Of a stretch of 64,000 nt of DNA, positions 1-9,765 are shown piece after piece; within the stretch, counting starts at the first letter, position 1; every line of letters begins with the position of its first letter. A program made the position numbers and the translations under genes. Origin of the DNA: Lolium rigidum (taxonomy: Eukaryota > Streptophyta > Magnoliopsida > Poales > Poaceae); contig NC_061512.1 of the NCBI RefSeq assembly GCF_022539505.1, positions 147,543,962 to 147,607,961 of the forward strand, read 5' to 3'. Below the pieces are notes generated by a model. The model made no database searches and was not told the DNA's origin. It worked only from the letters and a program-made list of their open reading frames with translations.

Positions 1-690
1 TCATCATATGAATCTCAATCATGTAAGGCAGCTCATGAGATTATTGTATTGAAGCACATAGGAGAGAGATTAACCACATAGCTACCGGTACAGCCCCGAG
101 CCTCGATGGAGAACTACTCCCTCCTCATGGGAGACAAGCAGCGTTGATGAAGATGGCGGTGGTGTCGATGGAGGAGCCTTCCGGGGCACTTCCCCGTCCC
201 GGCGGCGTGCCGGAACAGAGACTCCTGTCCCCCAGATCTTGGCTTCGCGATGGCGGCGGCTCTGGAAGGTTTCTCGTACCGTGGCTTTTTCGTCTCGAGG
301 TTTTAGGTCAGGGACCTTTTTATAGGCGAAGAGGCGGCGCAGGAGGGCTGACAGGGTGGCCTCACCCTAGGCCGGTGCGGCCAGGGTCTGGCCCGCGCGA
401 CCCTATGGTGTGGGGCCCCCTGGCTCTCCTCCGACCGTCCTTCGGTGTTCTGGATGCTTCCGGGCAAAATAGGAACCTGGGCGTTGATTTCGTCCAATTC
501 CGAGAATATTTCGTTACTAGGATTTCTGAAACCAAAAACAGCAGAAAACAGCAACTGGCACTTCGGCATCTTGTTAATAGGTTAGTTCCCGAAAATGCAC
601 GAATATGACATAAAGTGTGCATAAAACATGTAGATATCATCAATAATGTGGCATGGAACATAAGAAATTATCGATACGTCGGAGACGTAT
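1..690 (-). mobile_element. Gypsy LTR (Sabrina/WHAM-like), cut by the window start
   Basis: Read on the minus strand, the LTR starts at 690 with TGATACGTCTCCGACGTATC, the 5' end shared by several abundant Triticeae Gypsy LTRs. A TATA-like stretch (TATAAAAAGG on the minus strand, about 315-324) fits a U3 promoter. The other end lies outside the window, so neither TSD nor element length can be seen. It abuts the gag of another Gypsy element at 691, so it inserted into that element. The family name is from memory. Short reading frames inside it are not coding. Confidence 0.75.
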
Positions 691-1067
691 CACGCCACGC
701 CAAGGAAAAGTCGAGAGAGCAAGACGACGTGGATAGGCACTGGGACTGTCCCTTCTTCAGACACTGCTGGGATTCAGGAATGAGCCGATTGCCTACAATC
801 GGCAACTCCCCAGAATGTAGACAAAAGAAGAAGGATGCAGCTAACGTGTCCGTGTTCAAACGTCTAGGGCCTCTCCCGCCTCGGAACAAACACGCTGAGT
901 CCTCTCGGGTAGAAGATCTCGAGGAGTTAGAAGACGATGATGAAGAAGAAGAAGATAAGTACCACCGGCCAAGGTGGTGCCCTGATGGACTCAGCCGTTC
1001 CCAAAAGCGTAGGGTTCAGCGACTACGTGGTTTGGAGGAAGCCGAAAGGTTATACCGCACACGTTAA
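691..1067 (+). pseudogene. gag C-terminal part (zinc-finger-like region), remnant
   Basis: The frame open to 1067 has the Cys/His pattern CPFFRHCW ... LPTIGNSPEC seen in grass Gypsy gag proteins, then an acidic run (EELEDDDEEEEDKY) and the basic segment CPDGLSRSQKRRVQRLRGL. The N-terminal part is missing because the flanking LTR inserted at 690. A TAA at 1065-1067 ends the frame, and the protein resumes further on as the protease part. It would act in particle assembly and RNA binding in an intact element; here it is a fragment. Confidence 0.65.
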
Positions 1068-1140
1068 GGAAGGCGCGGCCTGATCCGGCCGCGAAAATTC
1101 AGCGAACCCCGGACGAAGAAGGTCGGCCACAAAGGAAAGA

Positions 1141-1844
1141 GTGGCGCCCAGACAAAAGAAAGCCGATGATGAGACATCGGCTGGCACAAACATGGTGTTC
1201 ATCCTTCCGACGGAGTTTAGTGCTCCAGGATTAGACGAAGCACCCGTGGCGCAACTTGACTGCGGCCCACGGCCGGTTATCTTTGAGAAGCCACGAGAAA
1301 GAAGCTACGGTACACCGAAGGCCTTGTACTTGCGAGGCTATATCAATGGGCAGCCTCGTCAACAAGATGTTGGTGGACACCGGAGCGGCAGTCAACATTA
1401 TGCCATACTCCATGCTTCGTCGGTTGGGACGCTGTAGCTCGGATCTGATCAAGACCAACGTTACATTGAGCGATTTCAACGGCCAAGCATCTGACGCACA
1501 AGGTGTTCTGAACGTGGATCTGACCGTAGGAAGGAAAACCATCCCTACGACGTTCTTTATTGTCGACAGCAAGAGCACCTATGCTGTCCCGCTAGGGAGA
1601 GATTGGATCCACGCCAATCTGTTGCATTCCATCCACGATGCACCAATGCTTGATACAGTGGGATGGAGATGAAGTAGAGGTCGTCCACGCAGATGATTCA
1701 GCCGAGATTTCAACGGCTGGCATGAACGTTTGGGAGACAACAGGCCAAGAGCCACTCTCGAGCATCAATTTGAACGATCGCGAGCGCATCGACGTCACGA
1801 AGGACGGGGTTAGGCTGGTCTTATCCACCGGCCTGACCGTTTAG
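1141..1844 (+). pseudogene. Retroviral-type aspartic protease of the Gypsy element, frameshifted
   Basis: The domain is split over frames. The first piece reads ...LDCGPRPVIFEKP...YLRGYINGQP up to about 1350. A shift leads into the frame with the catalytic motif MLVDTGAAVNIMPYS (about 1362-1406), and a second shift near 1620 continues to a stop at 1844. The DTGA triad and downstream hydrophobic strands identify a retropepsin, which cleaves the gag polyprotein. At least two indels break it. No RT follows, so this is the last pol-type domain of the element. Confidence 0.7.
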
Positions 1845-3086
1845 CAAGAACAAATCTATGGATGAACGTGGCGAGGCCGATCCTTGTGATCGGCCCCAAA
1901 GATCTATGGACAAACATTGCAAAACCTTCATTGAGCGATTCAATCAACATGGAGGCCGATTCCAGCAATCGGCCAAAATTATCTTCACCATGCGTTCCGC
2001 CTATGTTCAACGTCGATCGAATGGGCAACGGTTTTACGTCGGCTGATGAGCTGGAAGAAGTCAACATTGGTCCTAACGGAGCCGACGTTCCAATACAGTG
2101 CCTTGGCTAACTACAGAGCCGATATCCACAGTTCGGCTCGGGGGGCACCTAATCAGATGAACATGTGCGATACATGTGTAGTAAAAAATATTGGGGGCCG
2201 ATAGAAAAATCGGCCAGTAAAAAAAAATTTCTCACGATGTACAGCCGATGCACAGGCATCGACTTTAGAACTAAGGAACAAAGCCGATGCACAGCCATCG
2301 ACTCTAGTACAAATTACGCCGGATCTACTAGCTGCATGTTCCAGACGCGGATTTCGACCAAGTCGGTCTTCAGTGCAGCTTCGAGGCCTTTCGACTGAAC
2401 TGTGTGTCCTCGCCGCTGTTCTCGCCTTAACTGAGGCTCGGGGGGCAGCTGATTTGGTAGACGCTCTGTTTTTGAAAGCCGATTGGAGTGTCATCGGCCG
2501 ACCCCGCATCATAACCTTCTTCGGAGGCTGTGAGTTGTTGCGGAAGAAGACCACCGCAGCTGCCGAAAGGAGCCCGAAAGGGAAGCCGTCCTCATCTACG
2601 GTGGTCGAGCCGTTTCGTTGCCGCAAAAGGATGGAGCAAGGCGCTATGCTCGGACGGCAAGGAGCGGTTAAGGATCACCTTCAGACCGGAGACCATAGCA
2701 TGGGCGTTGGATGATGTTGCCCGTGGATCCGTTGCAGTTGTGAACCTGCGCGATTGATATCTGAGGTTTATATGGCCGTAGGTCGGATCTGTTCAAGCGG
2801 CGATCTGGGGATTTGAGTTTGCTCTTTCGGACAAGTCGCAGATTACCATTTGGATGGACAATAGAGGTGACCTTGCTCACGTGTCATGGCAAGGTCCGAT
2901 GCGCTGCCATCGGCTCTTAATGTGTGGACTTATTTTAGCAATCGGCAAAATTGGAAAAGGGGCAGAATCAGCTGAGAAATTTCTTCTTCATTAATAAGAG
3001 GGGTTTTTTACAATGAAGAGCCGATTGCTCAAGAAAAGAAGAACAAAAGAAGAGCCGATTGTTCAGGGACTACTAATCCTACATTA
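1845..3086. other. Non-coding internal region with scattered GCCGAT/ATCGGC motifs
   Basis: No reading frame here resembles a protein. The hexamer GCCGAT or its complement recurs many times, often as loose inverted pairs (for example around 1880, 1950, 2110, 2195, 2245, 2285, 2480 and 3040). This occupies the place where RT and INT would lie in an autonomous element, so it is probably structural or packaging sequence of the non-autonomous element. Confidence 0.5.
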
Positions 3087-3641
3087 CTAATCTTCGCTGG
3101 CCTCATCGTCGGCATCGTAGCTGCCGTCGGCGCTGCTTCCGGAGAGTTCCTCGTCGCTGCTTCCCCAGCCCTCGACCGGAGCCTCTTCTTCCTCGTCATC
3201 ATCATCGTCCTCGCTGTCCGCCCAAGCGCGGAAGCGCTTCGCCGGCGGGTACCCAGCGGAGGAGGAGGAATCATCCTCCTCCTCTTCCTCCTCTTCCTCC
3301 TCTTCCTCCTCTTCTTCTTCCTCCTCCTCGTCGGAGGAGGTGGAGTTCGCCCAGGAGTGGAGGTCGTCTTCACTCTCGCTCTTCAGCTCCCCTTCGATGA
3401 GGAACTGGAGGTCGTCCTCCCCATCGGTCAGAGGTAAGTCGCCATCTGACCCGACGAGTGCTTCGGGTGGGCCGTCTGGCACGTGATCAAAGTTCCACTC
3501 CTGCTCGCTCGAGGAAGAAGATTGGAAAGAAAGGCCTGAGGAGATGGAGGAAGAGGAAGACATTGCTACAGGGAAAGAGGGTTTTTTGGGTGCCGATGGC
3601 CAGAACAGAGCAAGGGGATGAAGTGGCGAACCGTTCGGCAC
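3087..3641 (-). CDS. Antisense acidic ORF of the Gypsy element (184 aa)
   Basis: An open frame on the strand opposite to gag/PR lies between the protease and the 3' LTR, where Tat-type Gypsy elements often carry an antisense ORF. The protein has a hydrophobic N-terminus, a Ser-rich stretch (SSSSSISS), and a C-terminal half dominated by Glu/Asp, including an uninterrupted run of about 20 Glu from a GAG/GAA repeat near 3278-3330. I recognise no catalytic domain. The Glu run looks like an expanded trinucleotide repeat. Expression is not shown by the sequence. Confidence 0.45.
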   Translation of the reverse strand: MPNGSPLHPLALFWPSAPKKPSFPVAMSSSSSISSGLSFQSSSSSEQEWNFDHVPDGPPEALVGSDGDLPLTDGEDDLQFLIEGELKSESEDDLHSWANSTSSDEEEEEEEEEEEEEEEEEEDDSSSSAGYPPAKRFRAWADSEDDDDDEEEEAPVEGWGSSDEELSGSSADGSYDADDEASED

Positions 3642-4087
3642 AGTTAAATAAAAGGGGTATAGTGGAGATTTAATGCCATTACGGTTTCCGAGGAAGTGAT
3701 GTTAAAGCTATCAAATCTTGCAGAGAAGTTGTGAGGGCAAGGCATCATGATGAAGGATACTGCGACGATTCTCGCTCTCGCCACGACATGACCCGACGAA
3801 GAAAAGCGAGTGATTTTGGAATTGTCATTTCCAAAACCAGGGGGGCATGTGTCACTAGTCCAGGGGCATGTGTTATCACCAGAATTTGACCGGATCGCAG
3901 GTGGGCCGCGATTGAAGATGGGCTTGAAGAATATACATATGGAAGAAATACATGAATCGGCCTTATATGCAAAGTTTGGGCTAGTTTGGCCCGTGTATCC
4001 GTAACATAGTAGGATACGTGTCGGTTAGGATAGAGTTTGGCTCGTGCACGGTTGGGATTATTCCCACGTTAGAAAGTCTCACTGGAC

Positions 4088-4095
4088 TATAAATA
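4088..4095 (+). promoter_or_regulatory. TATA box in LTR U3
   Basis: TATAAATA lies 217 bp inside the LTR, before the first hairpin, which fits the U3/R boundary of an LTR promoter. Confidence 0.5.
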
Positions 4096-4202
4096 TGTAT
4101 CTCAGGGTTTATGAAATAAACAACAATCACGTTCACCACAAACCAATCCAGGCGCATCGCCAACTCCCTTGTCTCGAGGGTTTCTTCCGGTAAGCATCAT
4201 GC

Positions 4203-4231
4203 TGCCTAGATCGCATCTTGCGATCTAGGCA
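4203..4231. other. 12-bp perfect hairpin, loop ATCTT
   Basis: TGCCTAGATCGC and GCGATCTAGGCA flank the five-base loop ATCTT. It is in the presumed R/U5 part of the LTR, so it would be in the transcript leader or 3' end. Confidence 0.7.
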
Positions 4232-4378
4232 AGACACGTTTATTCGTTGTTCATGCGTTGCTCGTGGCCGAAGCCTTGTTGATGGCGCAGCAACGTAGTT
4301 ATCATAGATGTGTTAGGGTTAGCATTGTTTCATCAGTATCATATGCTTTCGTCCGTGCAACCCTTAGACGTCTAGCCG

Positions 4379-4405
4379 CCCTTACACCTATCTTAGGTGT
4401 AAGGG
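4379..4405. other. 11-bp perfect hairpin with the same ATCTT loop
   Basis: CCCTTACACCT and AGGTGTAAGGG flank ATCTT, the same loop as the hairpin 150 bp upstream, with an unrelated stem. The repeated LTR segment beyond the gap begins just after this hairpin. Confidence 0.7.
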
Positions 4406-4965
4406 TGGCACCCCGCTTGATCATTATTTAGTAGATCCGATCCGTTATGATTGCTCCTTGTTCTTCAAGGATTAGTTTAATATCTGCATAGTTAGGCCTT
4501 ACAAACGGGTTGAAGGATCCAGATGGCGCGTAGGGTGTAATTTGGCTGTGGCCCTAGACAGGATGTTCCGGGATCAACTTCATGTTGGTTTTTAGGCCTT
4601 GTCTAGGGTCGGCTTTACGATCACCGTGGCGTGGGCCGCTAGTGCTCAATCACGAGTAGGATGTTCCGATTATGTGGTGAAAACCCTAAATCGTAGTAGG
4701 TCGTTTTAGCTTTATTTTGATCAAGCAGGACCACCATATATCCGTACACCTCGTGACGTGATCATGGTGTGATCGGCTCCTTGAGCCGATTCACAGACAA
4801 CCCGAGAGCCGATCGAGGCTCGTATTTAATGTTTACGTGTATGCCATGCAGCAAACTAAGCGAGGCACATCCAACACCTTCCTGACCTGGCATAGGTCAG
4901 GTGGCACGCCTGCACCAAAGATCGCACGTGCGTGCCGAGTCTTGCGTCGTCGCTTGGAGGGACCA

Positions 4966-5065
4966 NNNNNNNNNNNNNNNNNNNNNNNNNNNNNNNNNNN
5001 NNNNNNNNNNNNNNNNNNNNNNNNNNNNNNNNNNNNNNNNNNNNNNNNNNNNNNNNNNNNNNNNN
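4966..5065. other. Assembly gap (100 N)
   Basis: There are exactly 100 N, the usual placeholder for a gap of unknown size. The sequences on the two sides do not form one simple element, so DNA is missing or misjoined here. Confidence 0.95.
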
Positions 5066-5289
5066 ATACGTCGTACCGGATCCGGGTCCATCATGGGCCT
5101 CCATGGATCCGGGTTACTCCTATGTCGGTACGGATCCGGCTTACCGATCCCGGATCGGACTTCTTCCTTCATGATCAACGACAGCCGGGCCGCCCGATGG
5201 GCCACATGCCTCATCACCGTCTGTGGGCCACCCGGGCTTGCCGGATCTAGGCACTGTCGATGGTACACCCATGAAGTATACCCACAACA
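5066..5289 (-). mobile_element. Inverted 5' end of a Tat-type Gypsy LTR (same family as 45,578-58,900)
   Basis: The reverse complement starts at 5289 with TGTTGTGGGTATACTTCATG and follows the first ~224 bp of the LTR at 45,578 with scattered substitutions. Only this end remains; the rest would lie in the gap. It borders a copy of the non-autonomous Gypsy LTR at 5290, so this element inserted into that LTR in reverse orientation. Confidence 0.85.
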
Positions 5290-5926
5290 GGCGGCACCCC
5301 GCTTGATCATTATTTAGTAGATCCGATCCGTTATGATTGCTCCTTGTTCTTTAAGGATTAGTTTAATATCTGCATAGTTAGGCCTTACAAACGGGTTGAA
5401 GGATCCAGGGCGCGTAGGGTGTAGTTTGCTACCCTAGACAGGATGTTCCGGGGATCAACTTCATGTTGGTTTTTAGGCCTTGTCTAGGGTCGGTTTACGA
5501 TCACCGTGCGTGGCCGCCAGGCTCAATCACGAGTAGGATGTTCCGATTATGTGGTGAAAACCCTAAATCGTAGTAGGTCGGTTTAGCTTTATTTCGATCA
5601 AGCGAGACCACCATATATTCGTACACCTCGTACGGATCATGGGTGGATCGGCTCCTTGAGCCGATTCACAGGACAACTCCGAGAGCCGATCGAGGATCGT
5701 ATTTAATGTTTACGTGTATGCCATGCAGGAAACTAAGCGAGGCACATCCAACACCTTCCTGACCAGGTATAGGTCAGGTGGCACGCCCTTGCACCAGCAT
5801 CGGACGTGCGTGCCGAGTCTTTGCGGGCCGTCGCTCGGAGGGACCAGGGCCAGCCGCAGCCCTGGGAGCCTCCCGGCTCTACTGTGTTGCCCGTCGGTGC
5901 TCGCCGGTGGGTTTCTGACCGCAACA
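5290..5926 (+). mobile_element. LTR of the non-autonomous Gypsy element, copy 2 (3' part)
   Basis: It repeats 4405-4965 with many small differences, mostly short deletions, and continues to a 3' end ...TTTCTGACCGCAACA at 5926. After 5926 the sequence changes to an AP2-like reading frame, so this is the outer LTR boundary. It cannot be the simple continuation of copy 1 because copy 1 runs through the insertion point uninterrupted. Confidence 0.7.
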
Positions 5927-6105
5927 AGTTCATGGTGGGGCGGGAGCGGCCGAGGCGCCAGGCGACCGCGTCGTAGGTGCGCGCTACCACATGCGCCGTC
6001 TCGAACGTGCCGAGCATTGCCGGAGCGGATCTCCGAGCAGAAGGTGTCGTTGGGCCGCGTGCAGATGCCGCTGTAGCCGGAGGAGGAGCGATGGCGGGGC
6101 GACAT
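5927..6105 (-). pseudogene. AP2/ERF-like domain reading frame, frameshifted and truncated
   Basis: The ATG at 6105 opens SSSGYSGICTRPNDTFCSEI, which matches the start of an AP2 fold (GYxGVxxRPxxxFxAEI). A deletion/frameshift near 6017 moves to the frame with LGTFETAHVVARTYDAVAW and ends at MN, where an LTR insertion cuts it. In this family the three-stranded sheet and helix bind GCC-box-like DNA. It lies inside a TIR transposon, so it is a transposon-carried AP2-like gene or captured fragment. It is not functional as it stands. Confidence 0.55.
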
Positions 6106-6405
6106 CGCGTTGGCGGAGGCGGAGCGGCGGCACGGGCGCGGCGTGGGAGGTGGAGCGATGTGGAGGCGGTGGAGCGACACGCGGGGCGAAGTGAATGTTC
6201 CGGGCATTTGGCGTGCACGCGCGTGGCGTTTATATCGCGCGTGGCAGTCGACGCGGCAACTTTCGCGCGCGGGATGGCGCAAAAGTGCGGGCGCCGCAAA
6301 TTTTTTAGCACGCGCTGGCTGGAGGTTCGCGCGGGCTCCCTCGCGCGCCAATTCGGCGATTTATTTAGCGCGCGCCTTTTGCCGCGCCTGTTGGAGATGC
6401 TCTAA
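5927..6405 (-). mobile_element. TIR DNA transposon fragment (PIF/Harbinger-like end)
   Basis: On the minus strand the end reads TTA|GAGCATCTCCAACAGGC (6405 inward), with a possible 3-bp TAA/TTA target site at 6403-6405. This terminal sequence is common among grass PIF/Harbinger-type elements and their MITEs; superfamily is inferred from the end and TSD length. The interior is very GC-rich and carries an AP2-like frame. The other end is lost because an LTR retrotransposon interrupts it at 5926. Confidence 0.5.
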
Positions 6406-6902
6406 GGAAAAGATGCTTTACCGCATCAAATTCAGTTTGCAATCGGCAACATCGCTGGTGGCCTCGCCGTCCCCACCGCGACGTGCTTGTCAGCCCGTCC
6501 TCGGCACTCGGTAGGGCACCAGGACGAGCGACGGTGGCCAATACGGACCGCATCCTCGTGGTGCGGCGCTGCGCACGACCGGCCTCCGCTTCCCTTCCCA
6601 GCACTGCACCTCTCGAGCCCGTCACGGAGACCAGTGCTCCTTCGTCGTAAAGTGACGACGGCGGGCACTTCGCTCCCGCGGAAAGACCGCTTAAGGTGGA
6701 CACGACGCAGGGGCAGCACGCCCAGCGGTGCTCCTCCTAGCGTGGCTGCCAAGTTACACCGGCACTCGAGCCCACGGCTCCCGACAAAACGGCCACGCGA
6801 ACTTGTTTATATATTTCGATAAGAAAACCTAAATTACTTAGTACACCCGCAGTCGCTAACTAGTTTGAACCAAAATGCGGCCAAATTGGCCTCTGCGCGC
6901 CG
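6406..6902. other. GC-rich stretch without a supported gene
   Basis: Several overlapping frames are open only because of high GC content; none resembles a known domain. A short segment near 6850-6902 may be the interior of the TIR element that resumes after the LTR. Confidence 0.4.
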
Positions 6903-8480
6903 TGATACGTCTCAAACGTATCTATATGTTTTGATGCTCCATGCTTGTTTTACATCAATTCATATATGTTTTGTTTACATTTCGTTGCACTTTTACATGA
7001 TTTCCGGCACTAACCTATTAACAAGATGCCACAGTGTCAGTTCCCTGTTTTCTGCTGTTTTTATATTCTAGAAAAGTTGTAGAAGAAATATTCTCGAAAT
7101 TAGACGAAACAAAAGCTGAAGTCAATATTTTACCGAAACGAAGACGAAGTATGAAGGGGGGTCGAAGAGGTGCAGCAGGTCCGCCAGACCCACCCTAGGC
7201 GTGGCCTGGACCTGGCCCGCGCCTAGGAGTGGTCTGGGCCCACCAGGCGCCCCACCGACCTAAATCCTCTGCCTATTTATACATCTTCTCGGGAAAATCC
7301 TGGAGACCCGAGCCTCCATTCACGAAAAGTTCCATCGTGACCGCCATCGCAGAACCCATCTCGGGGGTTCTGAAGCTCTTCCCGGCACCCTGCTAGAGGG
7401 GAAAATCATCGTCGGAGGCATCTACATCTTCATGCCTGACTCCGAAGTGATGCGTGAGTAGTTCATCCCTGGACTATGGGTCCATAGCAGTAGCTAGATG
7501 ATTGTCTTCTCCACTTTATGCTTCATGTATCGATCTTGTGAGCTACCCTACATAATCGAGATCATCTTTATGTAATCCTATATGTTTGGTTTGCTGGGAT
7601 CCAATGAATATTGAATACTATGTTGAGATTGATTATATATTCATGTCATATGTTATTTGTGATCTTGCATGCTCTCTGTTGCTAGTAGAAACTCTGGCCA
7701 AGTGGACACTTGTGACTCCAAGAGGGGATATTTATGCTCGATAGTAGGTTCATGCCTCTAGTTTTCTCGGAGAATGAATTTATAACTTCTAAGATTGTAG
7801 ATGTGTTGTTGCTACTTGGGAGAAAACAATAATGTTTTATTCAACGGTAATTCTATTGTTTACTTTACACACATTACTTAATGCGATAGTCTGTTGCTTG
7901 CAACTTTATACTGGAAGGGGCGCGGACGCTAACCTGAAGGTGAATTATTATTCATAGACGCAGTTGGATTACGTCTATATATATTATGTTGTAATGCCCA
8001 ATACCAAATCTCATAGTAATCATCTTGTCATGTATGGTCGATATTCTGTCAATTCTCCAACTGTAATTTGTTCACCCAACATGATATTTCTTTATGGAGA
8101 GACACCTCTATTGAACTGTGGACCCCGGTCCTATTTCCTTTACTGACAAATTCAACCGCAATCATGTTCTGTTTACTTTCTGCAAACATCTCCTTCCATT
8201 TGATACGTCTAATTCTTTGTGTTCAGCAAACCGGTCAGATTGACAACCTCATTGTAAGTTGGGGCAAAGTACTTTGGTTGTGTTGTGTGCAGGTTCCACG
8301 TTGTTGCTGACGCCGGTAGTGCGCCCTCCCACTAGTCAGCCATCATCACCTTTAGAAGTCACTCCTTTCTCCTACTGGTCGATTAAACCTTGGTTTTGTA
8401 CTGAGGAAAAACTTGTTGCTGTGCTCATCACACCATCCTCTTGGGGTTCCCCACCAGCGTGTCTGCGTACGACGAGCACA
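6903..8480 (+). mobile_element. Gypsy LTR (Sabrina/WHAM-like), apparently solo
   Basis: It begins TGATACGTCTCAAACGTATC, the same family type as 1-690 but on the plus strand. It holds family-typical stretches such as CACTAACCTATTAACAAGAT near 7010 and the 3' portion ending around CTTGGGGTTCCCC (8442). No gag or pol follows, so it is a solo LTR or a truncated element. The exact 3' end and TSD were not found; the right limit is approximate. No host gene is seen within. Confidence 0.65.
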
Positions 8481-9330
8481 CACCATAACGCGGCGGTGCC
8501 GGTGGTGGCGGAGCGTCGAGGCAGATGATGTCATCAACGCGGGTGAGGAGGTTCACTCCTCGTCGTCAAGCTCGACTATCTCGAGCTTGACGCGGCGGAC
8601 GCGCTCCTCGTGATGAGCCACCTCGTACTCGTGAACTTGGCGGACGGTGTCCGCCTCCTCCCGGCGCCAGCGAGCTCGTGCCTCCGCCTCCGTGATGGCG
8701 GCCACCTGCGCGATGACGGCGTCCTCCTCGTCGGAGCCGTGGATGTAGTCGCCCGTGGAGAATGTCGGCTCCCGCGCGGGGACGAGCTCCTCCTCGTCGG
8801 AGCTGTCATAGATGGGGGGCCGCGGTGGGCGACTCGAGCCGCCTAACGACGATCCCTCGCCAGCTTCCCTAGGGGCGTGAGCCCCCAGTTCGTCCACCGG
8901 CGGACCGTGCGCCCTCCGACCGATTCCACATTCGGTGTTCCGCGTCGGTGCGGAACACGGGGGGCCGCAGTGGAGAGTCCCCGCCGCCTAATCCGGCGCC
9001 GCGGCCTGCGGAGCCACCACGGAAGGCCATCGCGCCGCGGAGCAGGGGGGAGTGGTGGCTGCTGCGAGCTGGATTGCTCGCCGAAGCAGAAGCAGGCGGC
9101 GACGGAGGGAGTGGAAGCGGCGGAGTGGAGCAGGGTTTGGAAACCGAACTCCCCTCCGCGGCCCCTTTTAATACGGAGCGGCCGCCGAGTTTATCGGGCC
9201 CCCGAACTCATTGTACGGGCCATGACGCGAATTCGGGCTCCGTTCTCGCCCAGTTTCGGTCTCAACCCGTATTTACGCTTGAATTTTTCGGTTTCGGCCA
9301 GTTTTACTGTTACTGTTAGAGATGCTCTTA
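8481..9330 (-). mobile_element. TIR DNA transposon fragment, second copy type
   Basis: The minus-strand end reads TTA|GAGCATCTCTAACAG at 9327, with a possible TTA target site at 9328-9330. This is almost the same terminal sequence as the element ending at 6402. It contains a GC-rich acidic reading frame and is interrupted on its inner side by the LTR at 6903-8480. The second TIR was not found. Confidence 0.5.
8553..9030 (-). pseudogene. Acidic/charged hypothetical protein of the TIR transposon, frameshifted
   Basis: The ATG at 9030 starts MAFRGGSAGRGAGLGGG, a Gly-rich leader, followed by FRTDAEHRMWNR. The 478-bp span is not a multiple of three, so one indel near 8890 separates it from the C-terminal frame (YDSSDEEELVP ... 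HGSDEEDAVIAQVAA ... EVAHHEERVRRVKLEIVE, stop 8553). The C-terminal half is Glu-rich and probably helical. I do not recognise a domain. Its position within a TIR element suggests an accessory transposon protein. Confidence 0.4.
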
Positions 9331-9757
9331 AGTGCGTACGAATTTAGTTCTTAGCTAGGTGCTAGCTATTAAATCTTTTTTAATTATATATTCTTCCGAT
9401 GTGAACAGCACAACCCACCCCCACCTAACCTAATCAAGTGTATTATGATACCTCATCCCAGAGGGCTAGCCGCCCTTTGTCCCATCATCAACTACTGACT
9501 AATAGCAACGGACATTTTCAACCGTATGAGATGAAGTGTTGTGCTCCGTACCAGACAACCTTTGTCATCAGAAGAACGAGGGAATCCAACAACATGGAAA
9601 GACATCGGCGATGTTTTGATCCCATATTTTGGCACCTTCTTCTAAAAAAAAGACGCCTATCAGGATATACAATTAGTAACGCTAATAATACTTGATTAGT
9701 AGCTAACCACGCTCATCAGTATGTATGATCAGTAGCTGGCCGGCCCTGTCGTTCTTG
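9331..9757. other. Upstream region of the CPS-like gene
   Basis: AT-rich single-copy-looking DNA between the TIR transposon end and the TATA box at 9758. Short frames here do not look coding. Upstream regulatory elements of the CPS-like gene should lie here. Confidence 0.4.
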
Positions 9758-9765
9758 TATAAATA
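9758..9765 (+). promoter_or_regulatory. TATA box of the CPS-like gene
   Basis: TATAAATA sits 91-98 bp before the proposed start codon at 9856, a normal distance for a plant gene with a short leader. It is overlapped by one arm of an 11-bp perfect inverted repeat (TATGATCAGTA 9724-9734, TACTGATCATA 9764-9774). Confidence 0.6.

Larger units (their letters stand above)
691..3870 (+). mobile_element. Non-autonomous Gypsy element, internal region (gag + PR, no RT/INT seen)
   Basis: The internal part of an LTR retrotransposon runs from a gag zinc-finger region (691) through a retropepsin (about 1350-1660) to a polypurine-like tract (ccaggggca, 3860-3868) just before the LTR start at 3871. Between the protease and the LTR I find no reverse transcriptase, RNase H or integrase motif in any frame, only non-coding DNA and one antisense acidic reading frame. 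The left end is cut by the LTR insertion at 690, so its 5' LTR is not visible. It is probably mobilised in trans by a related autonomous family; that is inference. Confidence 0.65.
3871..4965 (+). mobile_element. LTR of the non-autonomous Gypsy element, copy 1 (ends at the gap)
   Basis: It starts TGTTATCACCAGAATTTGAC directly after a purine-rich tract. It contains a TATA box at 4088-4095 and two strong hairpins (4203-4231 and 4379-4405). About 560 bp (4405-4965) recur after the gap at 5290-5846. By comparison with that copy the LTR would continue about 80 bp further and end in CA, giving a full length near 1.17 kb. The true end is hidden by the gap. Confidence 0.7.

Noticed and set aside
3029..3373. 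Arg/Lys-rich open frame opposite to the acidic ORF repeat
   Set aside because: It is a shadow frame of the GAG/GAA repeat in 3087-3641; low-complexity only.
6903..8480. Exact TSD for the solo LTR
   Set aside because: Flanks are GC-rich and the 3' end is degenerate; no 5-bp match was convincing.
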